Shown: positions 8,584-17,882 of the stretch, piece after piece
Position numbering within the stretch: the first letter of the stretch is position 1
Layout: the number at the start of each line of letters is the position of its first letter
NCBI GenBank assembly: GCA_030549815.1
Contig: JAUQQQ010000002.1
Coordinates: 1-47,429 of the forward strand
Length of the DNA stretch: 47,429 nt
Reading direction: 5' to 3'
Source: a bacterium
GTDB taxonomy: Bacteria > DRYD01
Translations under genes and position numbers: made by a program
Notes under the pieces: model-generated
Databases searched by the model: none
Seen by the model: the letters and a program-made list of their open reading frames with translations, nothing else
What the model was told of the DNA's origin: nothing

Positions 8584-8868
8584 ATGGCATACAGACCTTG
8601 CAAATACAGACACTCTCAATTGGGGATATTCCAATGTGAGAGGCACTTGTATCAACATACGACTCAGGAACAATATGATGAACTTTACCATTTTTGTTTA
8701 CAAAATGTTCCTGACAAATTCTGTCCTTACATAGATTTTGGTTTTGATATGTCTCAAGATCCACCAAGAATAAACATAAATTGCACACATCCTTACTTTG
8801 GGGGTCCATTAAAGGCAATAGGTGATTGTCCTAATTGCCCATTCCCTGAAGGAGAATCTTTGGCATAG
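8584..8868 (+). CDS. Small Cys/His-rich protein of unknown function
   Basis: A 94-aa protein I do not recognise. It has seven cysteines (6, 18, 38, 47, 67, 82, 85), including a C-terminal CPNC pair, and several histidines (10, 21, 25, 36, 69). This suggests a zinc or iron-sulfur site. There is no signal peptide or membrane segment. AAAGGGGGT lies about 9 nt before the ATG. Codon use is less AT-biased than the neighbours and the reading is clean, so it is very likely real. It lies 44 bp ahead of the 379-aa hypothetical and may share its transcript. Confidence 0.75.
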   Translation: MAYRPCKYRHSQLGIFQCERHLYQHTTQEQYDELYHFCLQNVPDKFCPYIDFGFDMSQDPPRININCTHPYFGGPLKAIGDCPNCPFPEGESLA

Positions 8869-8912
8869 AATGAATTTAAAAGAATAAATTTCTCAAAAAG
8901 GAGAAGAAATCT

Positions 8913-10052
8913 ATGGCCCATGCATATGTGCCAGGGTTAAAAGTATTGGCAAGAACTGTTATAAGAAAGGAAAGAAAGCTACCTTTAGAAGGGGAAGTTT
9001 TGGTTGAAAAAGATTCTATCGTTAGATCAAAAGATGTTGTGGCAAGAGCTCTATTGCCAGGGCCTGTGGATATAATAAACGCTGCTAACAAACTTGGCAT
9101 CGATCCTAAAGAGCTATCTTTCTTCCTCTTGAAAAAGGAAGGGGATAGAGTTGAGGAAGGAGAAGTTATTGTTAAATATTCTTCCTTTTTCGGACTTTTT
9201 AAACAAGAAATAAAATCCAATCTTACCGGTATTGTTGAGTCAATCTCTTTAGCTACTGGCCAAATAATACTTAGAAAAGATCCTACTCCTATAGAGGTTA
9301 TAGCTTTTGTTGATGGAATAGTTGAAAATGTTATTCCTAAGACGGGAGTTGTAGTTAAAACATATGGAACGTACATACAGGGAATATTTGGTGTTGGAAG
9401 AGAAAAAATCGGAAGGTTAAATGTTTTAGTGGAAGATAATTCTAAAGAATTGATGGATATCTCCTTGCTTGACAAAGTTAAAAAAGGAGATATTATAGTT
9501 GGCGGAAGCTATATATCAAAGGAATTTATCGATAAATCTGTTGAAAAAGGTGTTGTTGGTATTATTGTTGGTGGAATAGATGCTGAAACCTTAAAACAAA
9601 TGTTGGGATATGAAATAGGGGTTGCTGTCACCGGCACTGAAGACATACCTGTTACTTTTGTTGTAACCGAAGGGTTTGGAAAGATAAACATGGCTGAAAA
9701 AACTTTTGATTTACTAAAAAAATCACATGGTAGGGCAGTATCAATCTCAGGAGCTACTCAGATAAGAGCAGGAGTCATACGGCCTGAAATAATTATCCCT
9801 TATTTAGAGGAAATTGAATCTATCAAAGATATAAATGAAATACCGATATCTACTGTCCTTCAGGATGGAGCTTTTGTAAGAGTAATAAGGGAACCATATT
9901 TTGGGAAAATAGCTGTTATAACAGAATTAATCGAGGAACCTTATCCTATACCAACAGAATCAAAAGTCAGAGTCGCAAAGATTAAAATTCTTGATACTGG
10001 AGAAGAGGTAATTTTTCCACGAGCTAATATCGAGATCATTGAGGAAAAGTAA
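8913..10052 (+). CDS. Conserved hypothetical with barrel-sandwich and KOW-like segments
   Basis: A 379-aa protein with no recognised catalytic motif. Segments such as EGEVLVEKDSIV, EGDRVEEGEVIV and NLTGIVESISLATGQIIL look like beta-hairpin barrel-sandwich (biotinyl/lipoyl-type) folds, but no biotinylation lysine motif is seen. A Gly-rich middle (GVVGIIVGGID) looks like a swivelling or nucleotide-fold domain. The last ~60 residues (GAFVRVIREPYFGKIAVI to EVIFPRANIEIIE) resemble a KOW/SH3-like barrel. AAAGGAGAAG precedes the ATG. It has no signal peptide, so it is probably cytosolic. Role unknown. Confidence 0.8.
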   Translation: MAHAYVPGLKVLARTVIRKERKLPLEGEVLVEKDSIVRSKDVVARALLPGPVDIINAANKLGIDPKELSFFLLKKEGDRVEEGEVIVKYSSFFGLFKQEIKSNLTGIVESISLATGQIILRKDPTPIEVIAFVDGIVENVIPKTGVVVKTYGTYIQGIFGVGREKIGRLNVLVEDNSKELMDISLLDKVKKGDIIVGGSYISKEFIDKSVEKGVVGIIVGGIDAETLKQMLGYEIGVAVTGTEDIPVTFVVTEGFGKINMAEKTFDLLKKSHGRAVSISGATQIRAGVIRPEIIIPYLEEIESIKDINEIPISTVLQDGAFVRVIREPYFGKIAVITELIEEPYPIPTESKVRVAKIKILDTGEEVIFPRANIEIIEEK

Positions 10053-10112
10053 AGAATCATTTAATGGCTTAGGACTCATTTAGGTATCTATGTGTGGTAG
10101 AAAAGGGAGTTT

Positions 10113-10181
10113 TTGGTAAGAAAAGTGGGGGCTTTAGGCTCTAATGAAGCAGGAAATGTGTGGAGTAATTCACAAAATTAG
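10113..10181 (+). CDS. Possible 22-codon leader ORF
   Basis: A TTG-started reading frame of 22 codons, MVRKVGALGSNEAGNVWSNS then QN, ends in TAG directly abutting the ATG of the DUF3084 gene. GGGAG lies 3 nt before the TTG, which is tight spacing. The DUF3084 gene has only a distant GGAG, so coupling through this ORF is possible. It may also be chance. Confidence 0.25.
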   Translation: MVRKVGALGSNEAGNVWSNSQN

Positions 10182-11204
10182 ATGTGGAATGATATAATTT
10201 CTGCTTTTCTCAAAATCCTGTTTTTTTTTATAGTTGGAAGCTTTATTTCCTTTCTTGCTGACAACATAGGCAAAAGAATTGGAAAGAAAAAGATTGTTAT
10301 TTTTAATCTAAGACCAAAATATACGGCGGTTTTAATAACTTCGATAACCGGAGGGATTATTGCTATTATCAGTGTTTTACTGCTTTCTTCTCTTTCTAAG
10401 GATGCAAGAATCTATTTGTTTGAAATGAACAAGATAGTAAAGCAAATGGATTTTTATAGAAATGAAGTTAAAATTTTACAGGATAGATATACAGAATTGA
10501 CCAGGGATATTTCAGTCCTTATACAAACTACTCATATGGGAGATATAGTTTTTATAAAGGATCAACCTATCTATATCTATTCTTTTTATAATGATGGAAA
10601 TAAAGAACACTTATATTCTGCTATTAATAATTTAAAAAGAATAGTTGTGGATAAATATAAAATTCATTTACCTAAGGGAAAAGTTAACATAGATAAAAAC
10701 CAAAAATATAAAGAAGAAATATATTTAAATGATATTGTAAGAGTTGATGAAGCAGAAATAAGAGATGTTATGAAGCAAATAATGGAAAGAAAGGGGAAGA
10801 GATTGGCTCTTATATTCACTTCTAAAAGAAATATTTTTATTGGTGAATACGTTGATGTTAATGTATTCTTGTTGGAGGATAAATTGTTAGTCCCAGCTAA
10901 CACTATTTTGGAATATGTTGAGATAACTGACCCAACAGATATAGAAGGAAACTTTGCTCTAATAATGAATTCTATATCAAAATTACAAGAGAATCTTATC
11001 GATAAAGGAAAGCTATACATACCTCAGGAAAATTCTATCGGAGGTAGGATCCCTTTTGAAAAAGTTGTTTCTATAATTGTTGAGATTAAAGAAAAATATG
11101 GTTTTACAAAAAGTAAAAGAAAATTTAAAATATTGTTAATAAATAAGCAAGATATATATACTGCAGGAAGTTTTGATTTAATATTGAAAACTATAGAAGA
11201 GTGA
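10182..11204 (+). CDS. DUF3084-type membrane protein
   Basis: A 340-aa protein with two N-terminal membrane segments (about 8-28 and 46-67) flanking a basic stretch (RIGKKK). The loop IVIFNLRPKYTAVLIT is the hallmark of DUF3084 (recalled from cyanobacterial and Aquificales proteins). A coiled-coil region (about 80-115) and a mostly beta soluble C-terminus follow. Function is unknown. It overlaps the RuvC-like gene by one base (TGATG) and forms a unit with that gene and the methyltransferase. Start is ATG 10182, directly after a TAG. Confidence 0.82.
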   Translation: MWNDIISAFLKILFFFIVGSFISFLADNIGKRIGKKKIVIFNLRPKYTAVLITSITGGIIAIISVLLLSSLSKDARIYLFEMNKIVKQMDFYRNEVKILQDRYTELTRDISVLIQTTHMGDIVFIKDQPIYIYSFYNDGNKEHLYSAINNLKRIVVDKYKIHLPKGKVNIDKNQKYKEEIYLNDIVRVDEAEIRDVMKQIMERKGKRLALIFTSKRNIFIGEYVDVNVFLLEDKLLVPANTILEYVEITDPTDIEGNFALIMNSISKLQENLIDKGKLYIPQENSIGGRIPFEKVVSIIVEIKEKYGFTKSKRKFKILLINKQDIYTAGSFDLILKTIEE

Positions 11205-11653
11205 TGAAGAAAAAGTATTTTCTTGGAATCGACCCAGGAAATTACAAAATTGGTATTGCTGTAGTAGACCAAAATAAACAGTTGGTATATAAAAATATTT
11301 TGAAAAATATAAATATATTGGATCCCCTTTACTCAATAATTGAAGAATACGATATTGAGGAAGTTGCAATAGGAAATGGTGGAAATTATAAGAAAATAAT
11401 GGGAATTGTTAATGTTATTAAAATAGCAAGAAATAACCAAAAAAAAAGATTAGAAATATATGTTGTTGATGAAAAAAATTCTTCAATAGAAGCAAGAAAA
11501 ATATTTGTTGATAAGGAAAAAAATATATTCAAAAAAATAATATCATACTTTCAGAGCATTTTTATACCGCTTGATGATTACTCTGCATTTGTTATTATTT
11601 GTAGATTTTTGTCGAGTAAAGGATTTGTAAAAAAACAAACTAAAAGTATATGA
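11204..11653 (+). CDS. RuvC/YqgF-like RNase H-fold protein
   Basis: A 149-aa protein with N-terminal FLGIDPGNYKIGIAVVD, the first strand of the RuvC/YqgF RNase H fold with its catalytic Asp (Asp-Pro-Gly). IEEVAIGNGGN supplies the second strand and YVVDEKNSS the acidic third. This matches the predicted-resolvase class often found beside DUF3084 genes. ATG 11204 overlaps the DUF3084 stop; a GTG one codon earlier is also possible. Its own stop overlaps the methyltransferase ATG (ATGA). It may be a nuclease, but catalysis is unproven. Confidence 0.75.
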   Translation: MKKKYFLGIDPGNYKIGIAVVDQNKQLVYKNILKNINILDPLYSIIEEYDIEEVAIGNGGNYKKIMGIVNVIKIARNNQKKRLEIYVVDEKNSSIEARKIFVDKEKNIFKKIISYFQSIFIPLDDYSAFVIICRFLSSKGFVKKQTKSI

Positions 11654-12531
11654 TTAAAACTATGGACGAAAATCTGTTTATCTCTGGAAAACAATTGAAA
11701 TTTATTCTTAAAATGAAATTTGTTCTTAAACAAAAAGATAAAAAAGTAGATTTTGTTACCTTAAATCTTGATTTAAAGAGAACAGAAAATAATTACAGAG
11801 TTTATTTGAAAGAAGAAGGAGTGTTTTTTCATCATTTTGATCTACTTGTCCCATGGGATACTGTTAAAAAGTTTGCTAAAAAAGAAGAATTATTATATAT
11901 AATTAATTCTGAAGGCTTAACTCCCTTGCTTTTTTTTAAAAATAGGGTTTATAGGGTTCTAAGTACTTATCCTCCTTCGCTTGAGCTTGATGGTGTTAGA
12001 ATGCATACTCATAAAGTTGCTGATGATATAAAAAACAAAATAGAATATCTAAAGATAAAACCAGGAAGTTTGGTTTTGGATACTTGCACGGGTTTTGGGT
12101 ATACTGCAATCGAATCTGCCAGAATAGGAGCGAAAGTTATAACTGTAGAAAACGATCCCTTTGTTATAGAACTTGCTAAGATAAATCCTTATTCTAAAAA
12201 CTTATTCTTTTCAAAAAATATTTTTCTTATCCTTGGAGATATTTATCAACTTGATTTTAAAGACGAGATGTTTGATTTTATTATACACGATCCACCACGC
12301 TTAGGAAGTAAATCGGGGTTACTTTACTCTGATGAAATATATCAAAAATTTTATAGAATACTTAAGCCTAAGGGGGTTCTTTATCACTACGTAGGAAAAC
12401 CTGGCAAAAAATATAGAAATAAAGATATTTTACATAGAGTTACACAGAGATTATCAAATATTGGCTTTTCTACCAAAGTGGTCGATAAATTAGATGGTAT
12501 AATAGCTAAAAAGAACATCTATTGGATATAA
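11650..12531 (+). CDS. SAM-dependent methyltransferase, archaeal-type (COG2521-like)
   Basis: A 293-aa protein. An N-terminal ~115-residue domain of unknown fold is followed by a Rossmann methyltransferase: motif I VLDTCTGFGYTAIESA, the acidic VENDPF, DIYQLDF, and motif IV IIHDPPRLG. Then come LKPKGVLYHYVGKPGKKYRN and an RV-RL-GF tail. DPPR together with HYVGxPGKKYRG is what I recall from predicted archaeal methyltransferases of COG2521. Substrate unknown; the DPPR motif suits an amino-group or base in nucleic acid. It overlaps the preceding RuvC-like gene by 4 bases. Confidence 0.85.
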   Translation: MIKTMDENLFISGKQLKFILKMKFVLKQKDKKVDFVTLNLDLKRTENNYRVYLKEEGVFFHHFDLLVPWDTVKKFAKKEELLYIINSEGLTPLLFFKNRVYRVLSTYPPSLELDGVRMHTHKVADDIKNKIEYLKIKPGSLVLDTCTGFGYTAIESARIGAKVITVENDPFVIELAKINPYSKNLFFSKNIFLILGDIYQLDFKDEMFDFIIHDPPRLGSKSGLLYSDEIYQKFYRILKPKGVLYHYVGKPGKKYRNKDILHRVTQRLSNIGFSTKVVDKLDGIIAKKNIYWI

Positions 12532-12593
12532 AATATTACATTGTCTAAAAGCAACTTATGTTAAGATATCAAAGAGAAGGAAAGTAGTGGAGA

Positions 12594-12683
12594 TTGAAGT
12601 TTGCAAAAGAGACAGAGAAAAAAGAAGATATAAAAGCGAGTGAAACTCCAGATAAGGATGAGTATTATTGGGCAGTGCAATAA
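12594..12683 (+). CDS. Possible 29-aa charged small protein
   Basis: TTG at 12594 opens 29 codons rich in Lys/Glu and ending YYWAVQ. GAGAAGG lies 13 nt upstream and GGAG directly adjacent. The end falls 15 nt before the large envelope gene, whose own ATG has no ribosome site. The frame has no stops and a balanced composition, but it is too short to be certain. Confidence 0.3.
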   Translation: MKFAKETEKKEDIKASETPDKDEYYWAVQ

Positions 12684-12698
12684 AATATGTAAAACATA

Positions 12699-15600
12699 AT
12701 GAATGTTAAATCCTTTTTTTGTTTTTACATCCTACTTTTCTTGGTATTTTTTTTCAATTTTACTTCTTTTACGATTGCTGGAAAATATTCCGATTGGTTG
12801 GAATACAAGATTGAAAATGGAAAAATTCACTCTACTATTTGGATTGACAAATTTTATCAAAGTTCAAAAAGTGGAAAGGATATAGAAAGCTTAGACTTTA
12901 GTTATCCATCTGTTTATAATCAATTTAACACTACTTTAAATAAATCATTAAAAAACCCATTTGTTAAATTGTATGTCAAGTATTTATTAAGAAACAGAGT
13001 AGTTATCTATTCTGAATTTTCTATAAAGGATAAGAAGAATGCGCCTTGGTTCTTGAGTTATCTTGATAAGTTTTTTGCTACCTCCATACTTTTCTTGGAT
13101 CAAAAAGGTAATATGGAGAAATTAGTAGTGGAAGGTAAAAACAATTTTATTAATCTTAATTGCTTTGCTAATAAAGATTTTATTAAAATTAATTCAAAAG
13201 TATATGTGAATCAATTATCTTTTTCGCAAAAAAAATTGACTGATCTTTCTTTTTATGATCTTTATATTTCTTTTGTGTTTTATTCTTTTCCTGTTAATAA
13301 TTTCATTATTGATTTGAGTATTAGTAGGATAATCTATGAAAGTGATAGATTTATCAATGTTTTTAAGGATTTGAAAATGGAAATCAAAGATGAAAAAATA
13401 GGGATAAATTTAGGAAAAATTGATGTTAGTTTATTGAAAAAAGAGTCAATTAAAATTGGTTTTCAAAAAATTTATATCGATCTTTTAAATTTTCCATTTT
13501 TTTCTGCATTGAAAAATCCTACGAGCATTTTTAGCAATTTTAAAGCGGATATAAAAATAGGAAAGTTTATGATTTTTAATAAATTTCTAACCAATATTTT
13601 TATCAATGCTGATTTTTCTTCTATTAATGAGAGTGTTTTTTTTGTTTTTTTTAGAAGAATAATTTTTAATTATAATGAATTGTATTCTGTATTTGTTGAT
13701 AAACAGAAAATTATTGACAACATTGATAATTTTTTAGGTTTTGCTCATGATTACCAAAGCCTTATTCCAAGACTCTTAAAAGATCTTATTAAAAATTATC
13801 GTATTTTTCATGATAACCTAAAGAAAGGAGTTTTGAATAATTTGTTCTTTTGTTTTGACATTAAAAAAAATAGGTTTTATCTTTCCTATAATGGTGTTTA
13901 TTTTTACTTTTTAAATAATATTGTTAGCTTTATTAATAAGGATATGATTGTTTTAGGTAAAAATATAAGTGATTTTGTTGCTTTTAATGGTAGTGAGTTA
14001 GCAACATTATATGGAAAAGAAGTTAATTTTTTTTCAAATTACCAACTGATACATGCTAATTTCAAAGAAAAAAATCATTTTTTTCTATTGTGGACTGATT
14101 ACATAAATAAAATTATAGTAAACAAAAAGGAAAGATATTATTTTTATTTATCTTTCCAAAGTTTTAAAGAAAAACTAAAATTTGTTTCTGGTAATTTGAA
14201 ATATTTTAATTTAGAGACCTATGAAAAAATAGATCGGTTTATCAATAATTTGGGGATAGATAATTTTGAAATGGTGGGGGATTTTGATATTAGTAAAAAC
14301 AAAATGAACACAAGTTTTTCTTTGTTGTCCAAAAATTGGGTTTTGTTTCTAAATTTACAGGATAACTATGGAATTTTGAGTAAAAATGAAAAAATTTATC
14401 AGAAGGTATGGAATGTTTTAACGAATTCCTATTTTTCTCTTTTTTCTTCTTACAAGGATATAGCTGTATTTTTATCTAATAAAGAGGCTTTCGTTTCTAT
14501 AAAAGATAAATTCTACTATGCTAATGTTGATATTGATAAATTTAAGCATATTTATGAATTATTTCCCATTAAAAAAGATAAAGATTTTTGGTTTTACTGG
14601 GTATTAAACAATCATGATTATGTTTTTAGTTTATTAAAAAACAGTAGAATCTTATTGAAGGACGATAATTTATTCTTTTTCAATTATAAGGGAAATATGT
14701 TATTTAGCAAAGACAATATATTATTGAGTAATGAGTTACTTAAGAATTTTGATTTGTTAGTAAGAAGCTTAGAACCTAAAATTTTGCATTTCTTAATAAA
14801 GACAAATTATGGTGTTTTAGGTTTCAATATTAATTTTGGGAAAAAATTTATTGCTTTTAATTCCAATGGTATTTTAAAATTATCAGATAAGATTTTTGTT
14901 GTTTATGATATAGATAAAAAAGATATAAAACCTTTAATGATTTCGATTTACAAAGAATTAAAACACTCAAAAAAATTGGATAATGTATTTTCTTACTTTG
15001 TAGGAAGTAAAATAAATATTTTAGGATATATTCAAGGTAATCAAGTTTTAAAAATAGGTAGCTTTGATTATTGGAATGAGAAAGGAAATCTTGATGTAGG
15101 TTTTGAAATATTTTCTATTTTGCAAAAGGATCAATTATTTAGGATAGTGAAGATCTTTAATATTAAATTAAACGACAAATTAAAAAATCTTGAGTTTATT
15201 GAAAATATTAAGTTTTTAGGTATTCTTAAAATATATGAAAATAAATTTAAAGTCATTATAAAGGATGCTTCTGTTAGATTGGATTATGGTTTAAATAAGA
15301 TTATTTTTTCAAGAGCTGACGTTAATTTTAATGGTTCAATCTTGCTTTCATATAACAAATTAATTAATGCTGGAATTTTCTTTGAAGTTAATGATGTTGA
15401 TAAAGTTAAGTTAGGTTTTGGGAAGTTTTTGTTTAATAAAGATGGAATGGAAGTTGATTTAAAATTTGGAAATGAATTTTTTGGATTTCTAAATCGGGCT
15501 TTCGATATATATTTTGGGGTTCAAAAAAATTCCTCTATTGACTTTTACCTTCATTTTAAGGATAAAAAATTTAATGGGAAAATAAAATTACTTGCTAATT

Positions 15601-17315
15601 TCAATGAAGTAATATTCGATGAATATAGATTAAAGGGTTTTAATGGGGAAATTAGTGCTGATTTCAAAAATGATAAAAATTTAGTAATAAAGAATAGCAT
15701 ATTGGAAACAATTGTGGAAAACATTGACAAAATTTTTCTTGATTTGTTTGTTAATGTTAATTACTATTCTTATAGTGATGGGCTTTACAGAACAAGTTTT
15801 CAAATTTTTAATATGAAACTTAATGATAATAACATTCTATTGGATGGAAACTTGAATTTTTCCGCTTTAAATATTTCTAAATTATTTAAAAATTTATCCA
15901 CGAATAAAGAATTTTTAAAATCTTATTTTGAACAAGTTTTATCTACTGGTTTCTTTGAGTTAAAATTCAATAGAGCAGAATTAAAGGAATTAAAAAAGAA
16001 TGTTCGATATTTTATGTCAAAACAAAACTTTTTTATTGATGAAAAAAATTTATCGTTCTTTAATAATTTGATTTTTAATTTTTATTTTGTTTTGGATGAG
16101 CATGCTTATTCTTTAACTTTTTATCCACTTTTTCAAAAAGGATTAAAGAAAAATAATGATTTGTATTATTTGGATAAGTTGATTATCGATTTAAAAGAAG
16201 ATGGGAATTTTATTGGTAAATTGGGTTTTGATTATTTATCAAGAGAAATTGAGTTTGTAAATATTGTAAAAATACCGGATTATTTGAGAAGATTTGATTT
16301 TGATTATACTGGAGAATTCCAAGCATCTCTTGATTTTAAGAATAAAGATTTTGTTTTATTTTTTAATAATTTAGCTTTTAATTACTTGAATAATGAGTTT
16401 TTTATTAATGGGAAAATGATTTTAAAGGATAATGTTTTTGTGCCTCCCTTTGTTAAGATTAATGGGCAAGAAGTTAAGATAGGGTTTGATGGAAATTTTG
16501 TATCCATTATTTCTGAAATGAAAAAACTTAATATCGGAATGTTAGATTATCAGGGTAATTTAAAGGTTAATTTATTGTTTTCACCTAATTTTAAAAAGTT
16601 ATCACAAACAGAGAATTTGATCAAGTTTTTTGGAACAATAGAAGCTAACAAAGGAATTGTTAAATATCAAAAAGTTAATTATAAAGGTAACTTTATTACT
16701 CCTTTGGACATTAATGTTTCTATAAAAACTAATTCTGTAAGATTTAAAAATAATTTTATTGATGTATTTTTCTCAGGTAATTTAAGGTATAATAATAAAT
16801 CATTGTTTGGTAGTTTAAATTCAAGAAAAGGATTTGTTAGTTTGGTTGATGGTTTATATAGGATTTTGCAAGCTAAATTGGATTTTAACGGTAATTTCAA
16901 AGGTGATTTGTATGCGATTCTTCAAAGGATGAGCTCTTCGATTTTCGAACAAAAAATTACTGTATTGAAAGGTAATTTAGCTAATTTAAATTTAGAACAG
17001 TTTGGTTTTACTGATGTTAATAAACAGGAATACAACAATCGAGATTTAAGACTGGGAATTTATAATACATCTATTTTTGACCTTATCTCTTTTTCTTTTG
17101 AAGGTTATATGTTTCAAAGAGAAGTTTTTCCAAGTATATTTGTTAGTTATTTTAAATCATACAATAAGGATAACTTTAATAGATTAGGTTATGAATGGTA
17201 TTATTCAATCGATTGGTTAATCTTTAGGTTAAAATATGGTGTTTTATCTACCAGTTTTAGATCTTATAGTAATGGAAGGAATAGTATTGGGTTTGTTTTT
17301 GTAAAAGGGTTTTAA
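12699..17315 (+). CDS. Very large envelope protein, TamB/AsmA-like (tentative)
   Basis: A 1538-aa protein with an N-terminal hydrophobic signal or anchor (about 3-28). It consists otherwise of long beta-strand-rich sequence, very high in Phe, Asn, Lys and Ile. There are no catalytic motifs. Repeated strand patterns (such as GNLKVNLLFSPNF, GNLRYNNKSLFGSLNS) in the last 350 residues resemble the DUF490 domain of TamB. The protein ends in Phe after alternating hydrophobic residues (SIGFVFVKGF), an outer-membrane-like C-terminal strand. TamB/AsmA proteins bridge inner and outer membranes and help move lipids or insert barrels. The call rests on size, topology and style, not motif identity. No partner TamA/BamA is visible. 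ATG 12699 lacks a ribosome site. Confidence 0.62.
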   Translation: MNVKSFFCFYILLFLVFFFNFTSFTIAGKYSDWLEYKIENGKIHSTIWIDKFYQSSKSGKDIESLDFSYPSVYNQFNTTLNKSLKNPFVKLYVKYLLRNRVVIYSEFSIKDKKNAPWFLSYLDKFFATSILFLDQKGNMEKLVVEGKNNFINLNCFANKDFIKINSKVYVNQLSFSQKKLTDLSFYDLYISFVFYSFPVNNFIIDLSISRIIYESDRFINVFKDLKMEIKDEKIGINLGKIDVSLLKKESIKIGFQKIYIDLLNFPFFSALKNPTSIFSNFKADIKIGKFMIFNKFLTNIFINADFSSINESVFFVFFRRIIFNYNELYSVFVDKQKIIDNIDNFLGFAHDYQSLIPRLLKDLIKNYRIFHDNLKKGVLNNLFFCFDIKKNRFYLSYNGVYFYFLNNIVSFINKDMIVLGKNISDFVAFNGSELATLYGKEVNFFSNYQLIHANFKEKNHFFLLWTDYINKIIVNKKERYYFYLSFQSFKEKLKFVSGNLKYFNLETYEKIDRFINNLGIDNFEMVGDFDISKNKMNTSFSLLSKNWVLFLNLQDNYGILSKNEKIYQKVWNVLTNSYFSLFSSYKDIAVFLSNKEAFVSIKDKFYYANVDIDKFKHIYELFPIKKDKDFWFYWVLNNHDYVFSLLKNSRILLKDDNLFFFNYKGNMLFSKDNILLSNELLKNFDLLVRSLEPKILHFLIKTNYGVLGFNINFGKKFIAFNSNGILKLSDKIFVVYDIDKKDIKPLMISIYKELKHSKKLDNVFSYFVGSKINILGYIQGNQVLKIGSFDYWNEKGNLDVGFEIFSILQKDQLFRIVKIFNIKLNDKLKNLEFIENIKFLGILKIYENKFKVIIKDASVRLDYGLNKIIFSRADVNFNGSILLSYNKLINAGIFFEVNDVDKVKLGFGKFLFNKDGMEVDLKFGNEFFGFLNRAFDIYFGVQKNSSIDFYLHFKDKKFNGKIKLLANFNEVIFDEYRLKGFNGEISADFKNDKNLVIKNSILETIVENIDKIFLDLFVNVNYYSYSDGLYRTSFQIFNMKLNDNNILLDGNLNFSALNISKLFKNLSTNKEFLKSYFEQVLSTGFFELKFNRAELKELKKNVRYFMSKQNFFIDEKNLSFFNNLIFNFYFVLDEHAYSLTFYPLFQKGLKKNNDLYYLDKLIIDLKEDGNFIGKLGFDYLSREIEFVNIVKIPDYLRRFDFDYTGEFQASLDFKNKDFVLFFNNLAFNYLNNEFFINGKMILKDNVFVPPFVKINGQEVKIGFDGNFVSIISEMKKLNIGMLDYQGNLKVNLLFSPNFKKLSQTENLIKFFGTIEANKGIVKYQKVNYKGNFITPLDINVSIKTNSVRFKNNFIDVFFSGNLRYNNKSLFGSLNSRKGFVSLVDGLYRILQAKLDFNGNFKGDLYAILQRMSSSIFEQKITVLKGNLANLNLEQFGFTDVNKQEYNNRDLRLGIYNTSIFDLISFSFEGYMFQREVFPSIFVSYFKSYNKDNFNRLGYEWYYSIDWLIFRLKYGVLSTSFRSYSNGRNSIGFVFVKGF

Positions 17316-17411
17316 TTTTTTATGTAATCATTTGGTATTGGTATAGTTAGATTTATTAGTTTTATAGTGTATGTTCCTGATAATTTTTGGAATGTAGGTA
17401 CTAAAACTGTA

Positions 17412-17768
17412 CTATTTTTTCCCTGCTGATTCTTCAAAAATCTCGATAATTTTTTCTTGTATTTGTCTTAATTTTTCTTTTGTAGCTGGATCTATGCCAA
17501 TAGGTTTAAACCCTTCTTGAATGACTTTTGATATTTCTTCTTCTTTACTTTTATATAAATCTTTTAATTCTTTCCATACTTTTGATATTGGTTTGATTGG
17601 GTCTACTGTTACATGTTGTACTAGTGATTTTATGCTTAGTTCTGCCAGATTGGCATCCTGCTGTTCTTTATTTTCTTTTTGTTCTACTTTTCTGCTCTTG
17701 ATTTCTTTTGTATTTGTGCTTATGGGAGTATTATCTATATTTTTGTTGTTTAAATTTACTTCTGACAT
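17412..17768 (-). CDS. Small charged hypothetical protein
   Basis: A 118-aa protein rich in Lys, Glu, Asn and Gln. Residues 1-45 look disordered; 60-118 are predicted helical (ISKVWKELKDLYKSKEEE, KEKLRQIQEKIIEIFEE). No family is recognised. AAAGGAGTG lies 5-6 nt before the ATG, and a promoter lies upstream on the same strand at 17804-17832. It stands alone, convergent with the large envelope gene and divergent from rpsB. Confidence 0.7.
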   Translation of the reverse strand: MSEVNLNNKNIDNTPISTNTKEIKSRKVEQKENKEQQDANLAELSIKSLVQHVTVDPIKPISKVWKELKDLYKSKEEEISKVIQEGFKPIGIDPATKEKLRQIQEKIIEIFEESAGKK

Positions 17769-17803
17769 TTTTCACTCCTTTGTTATATTTTTTCTTTCGG
17801 TTC

Positions 17804-17832
17804 ATTATAACTTATGTATTTTTTTTCAAAAA
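17804..17832 (-). promoter_or_regulatory. Sigma-70-type promoter for the 118-aa protein
   Basis: On the minus strand, TTTTTG (17832-17827) and TATAAT (17809-17804) are separated by 17 nt. The start codon is 36 nt beyond the -10 box. Confidence 0.5.
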
Positions 17833-17854
17833 ATTAAAATAATTTGGATAATTT

Positions 17855-17882
17855 TTTACATTTTTTTTACATTTTGTAGAAT
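17855..17882 (+). promoter_or_regulatory. Sigma-70-type promoter candidate for rpsB
   Basis: TTTACA (17855-17860), a 16-nt spacer and TAGAAT (17877-17882) precede rpsB by about 90 nt. This leaves an untranslated leader of about 80 nt. A second TAGAAT occurs near 17930 without an obvious -35. Confidence 0.4.

Noticed and set aside
8876-9475. 199-aa minus-strand ORF
   Set aside because: Shadow of the plus-strand hypothetical at 8913-10052; Ser/Thr/Pro-rich composition typical of an antisense frame.
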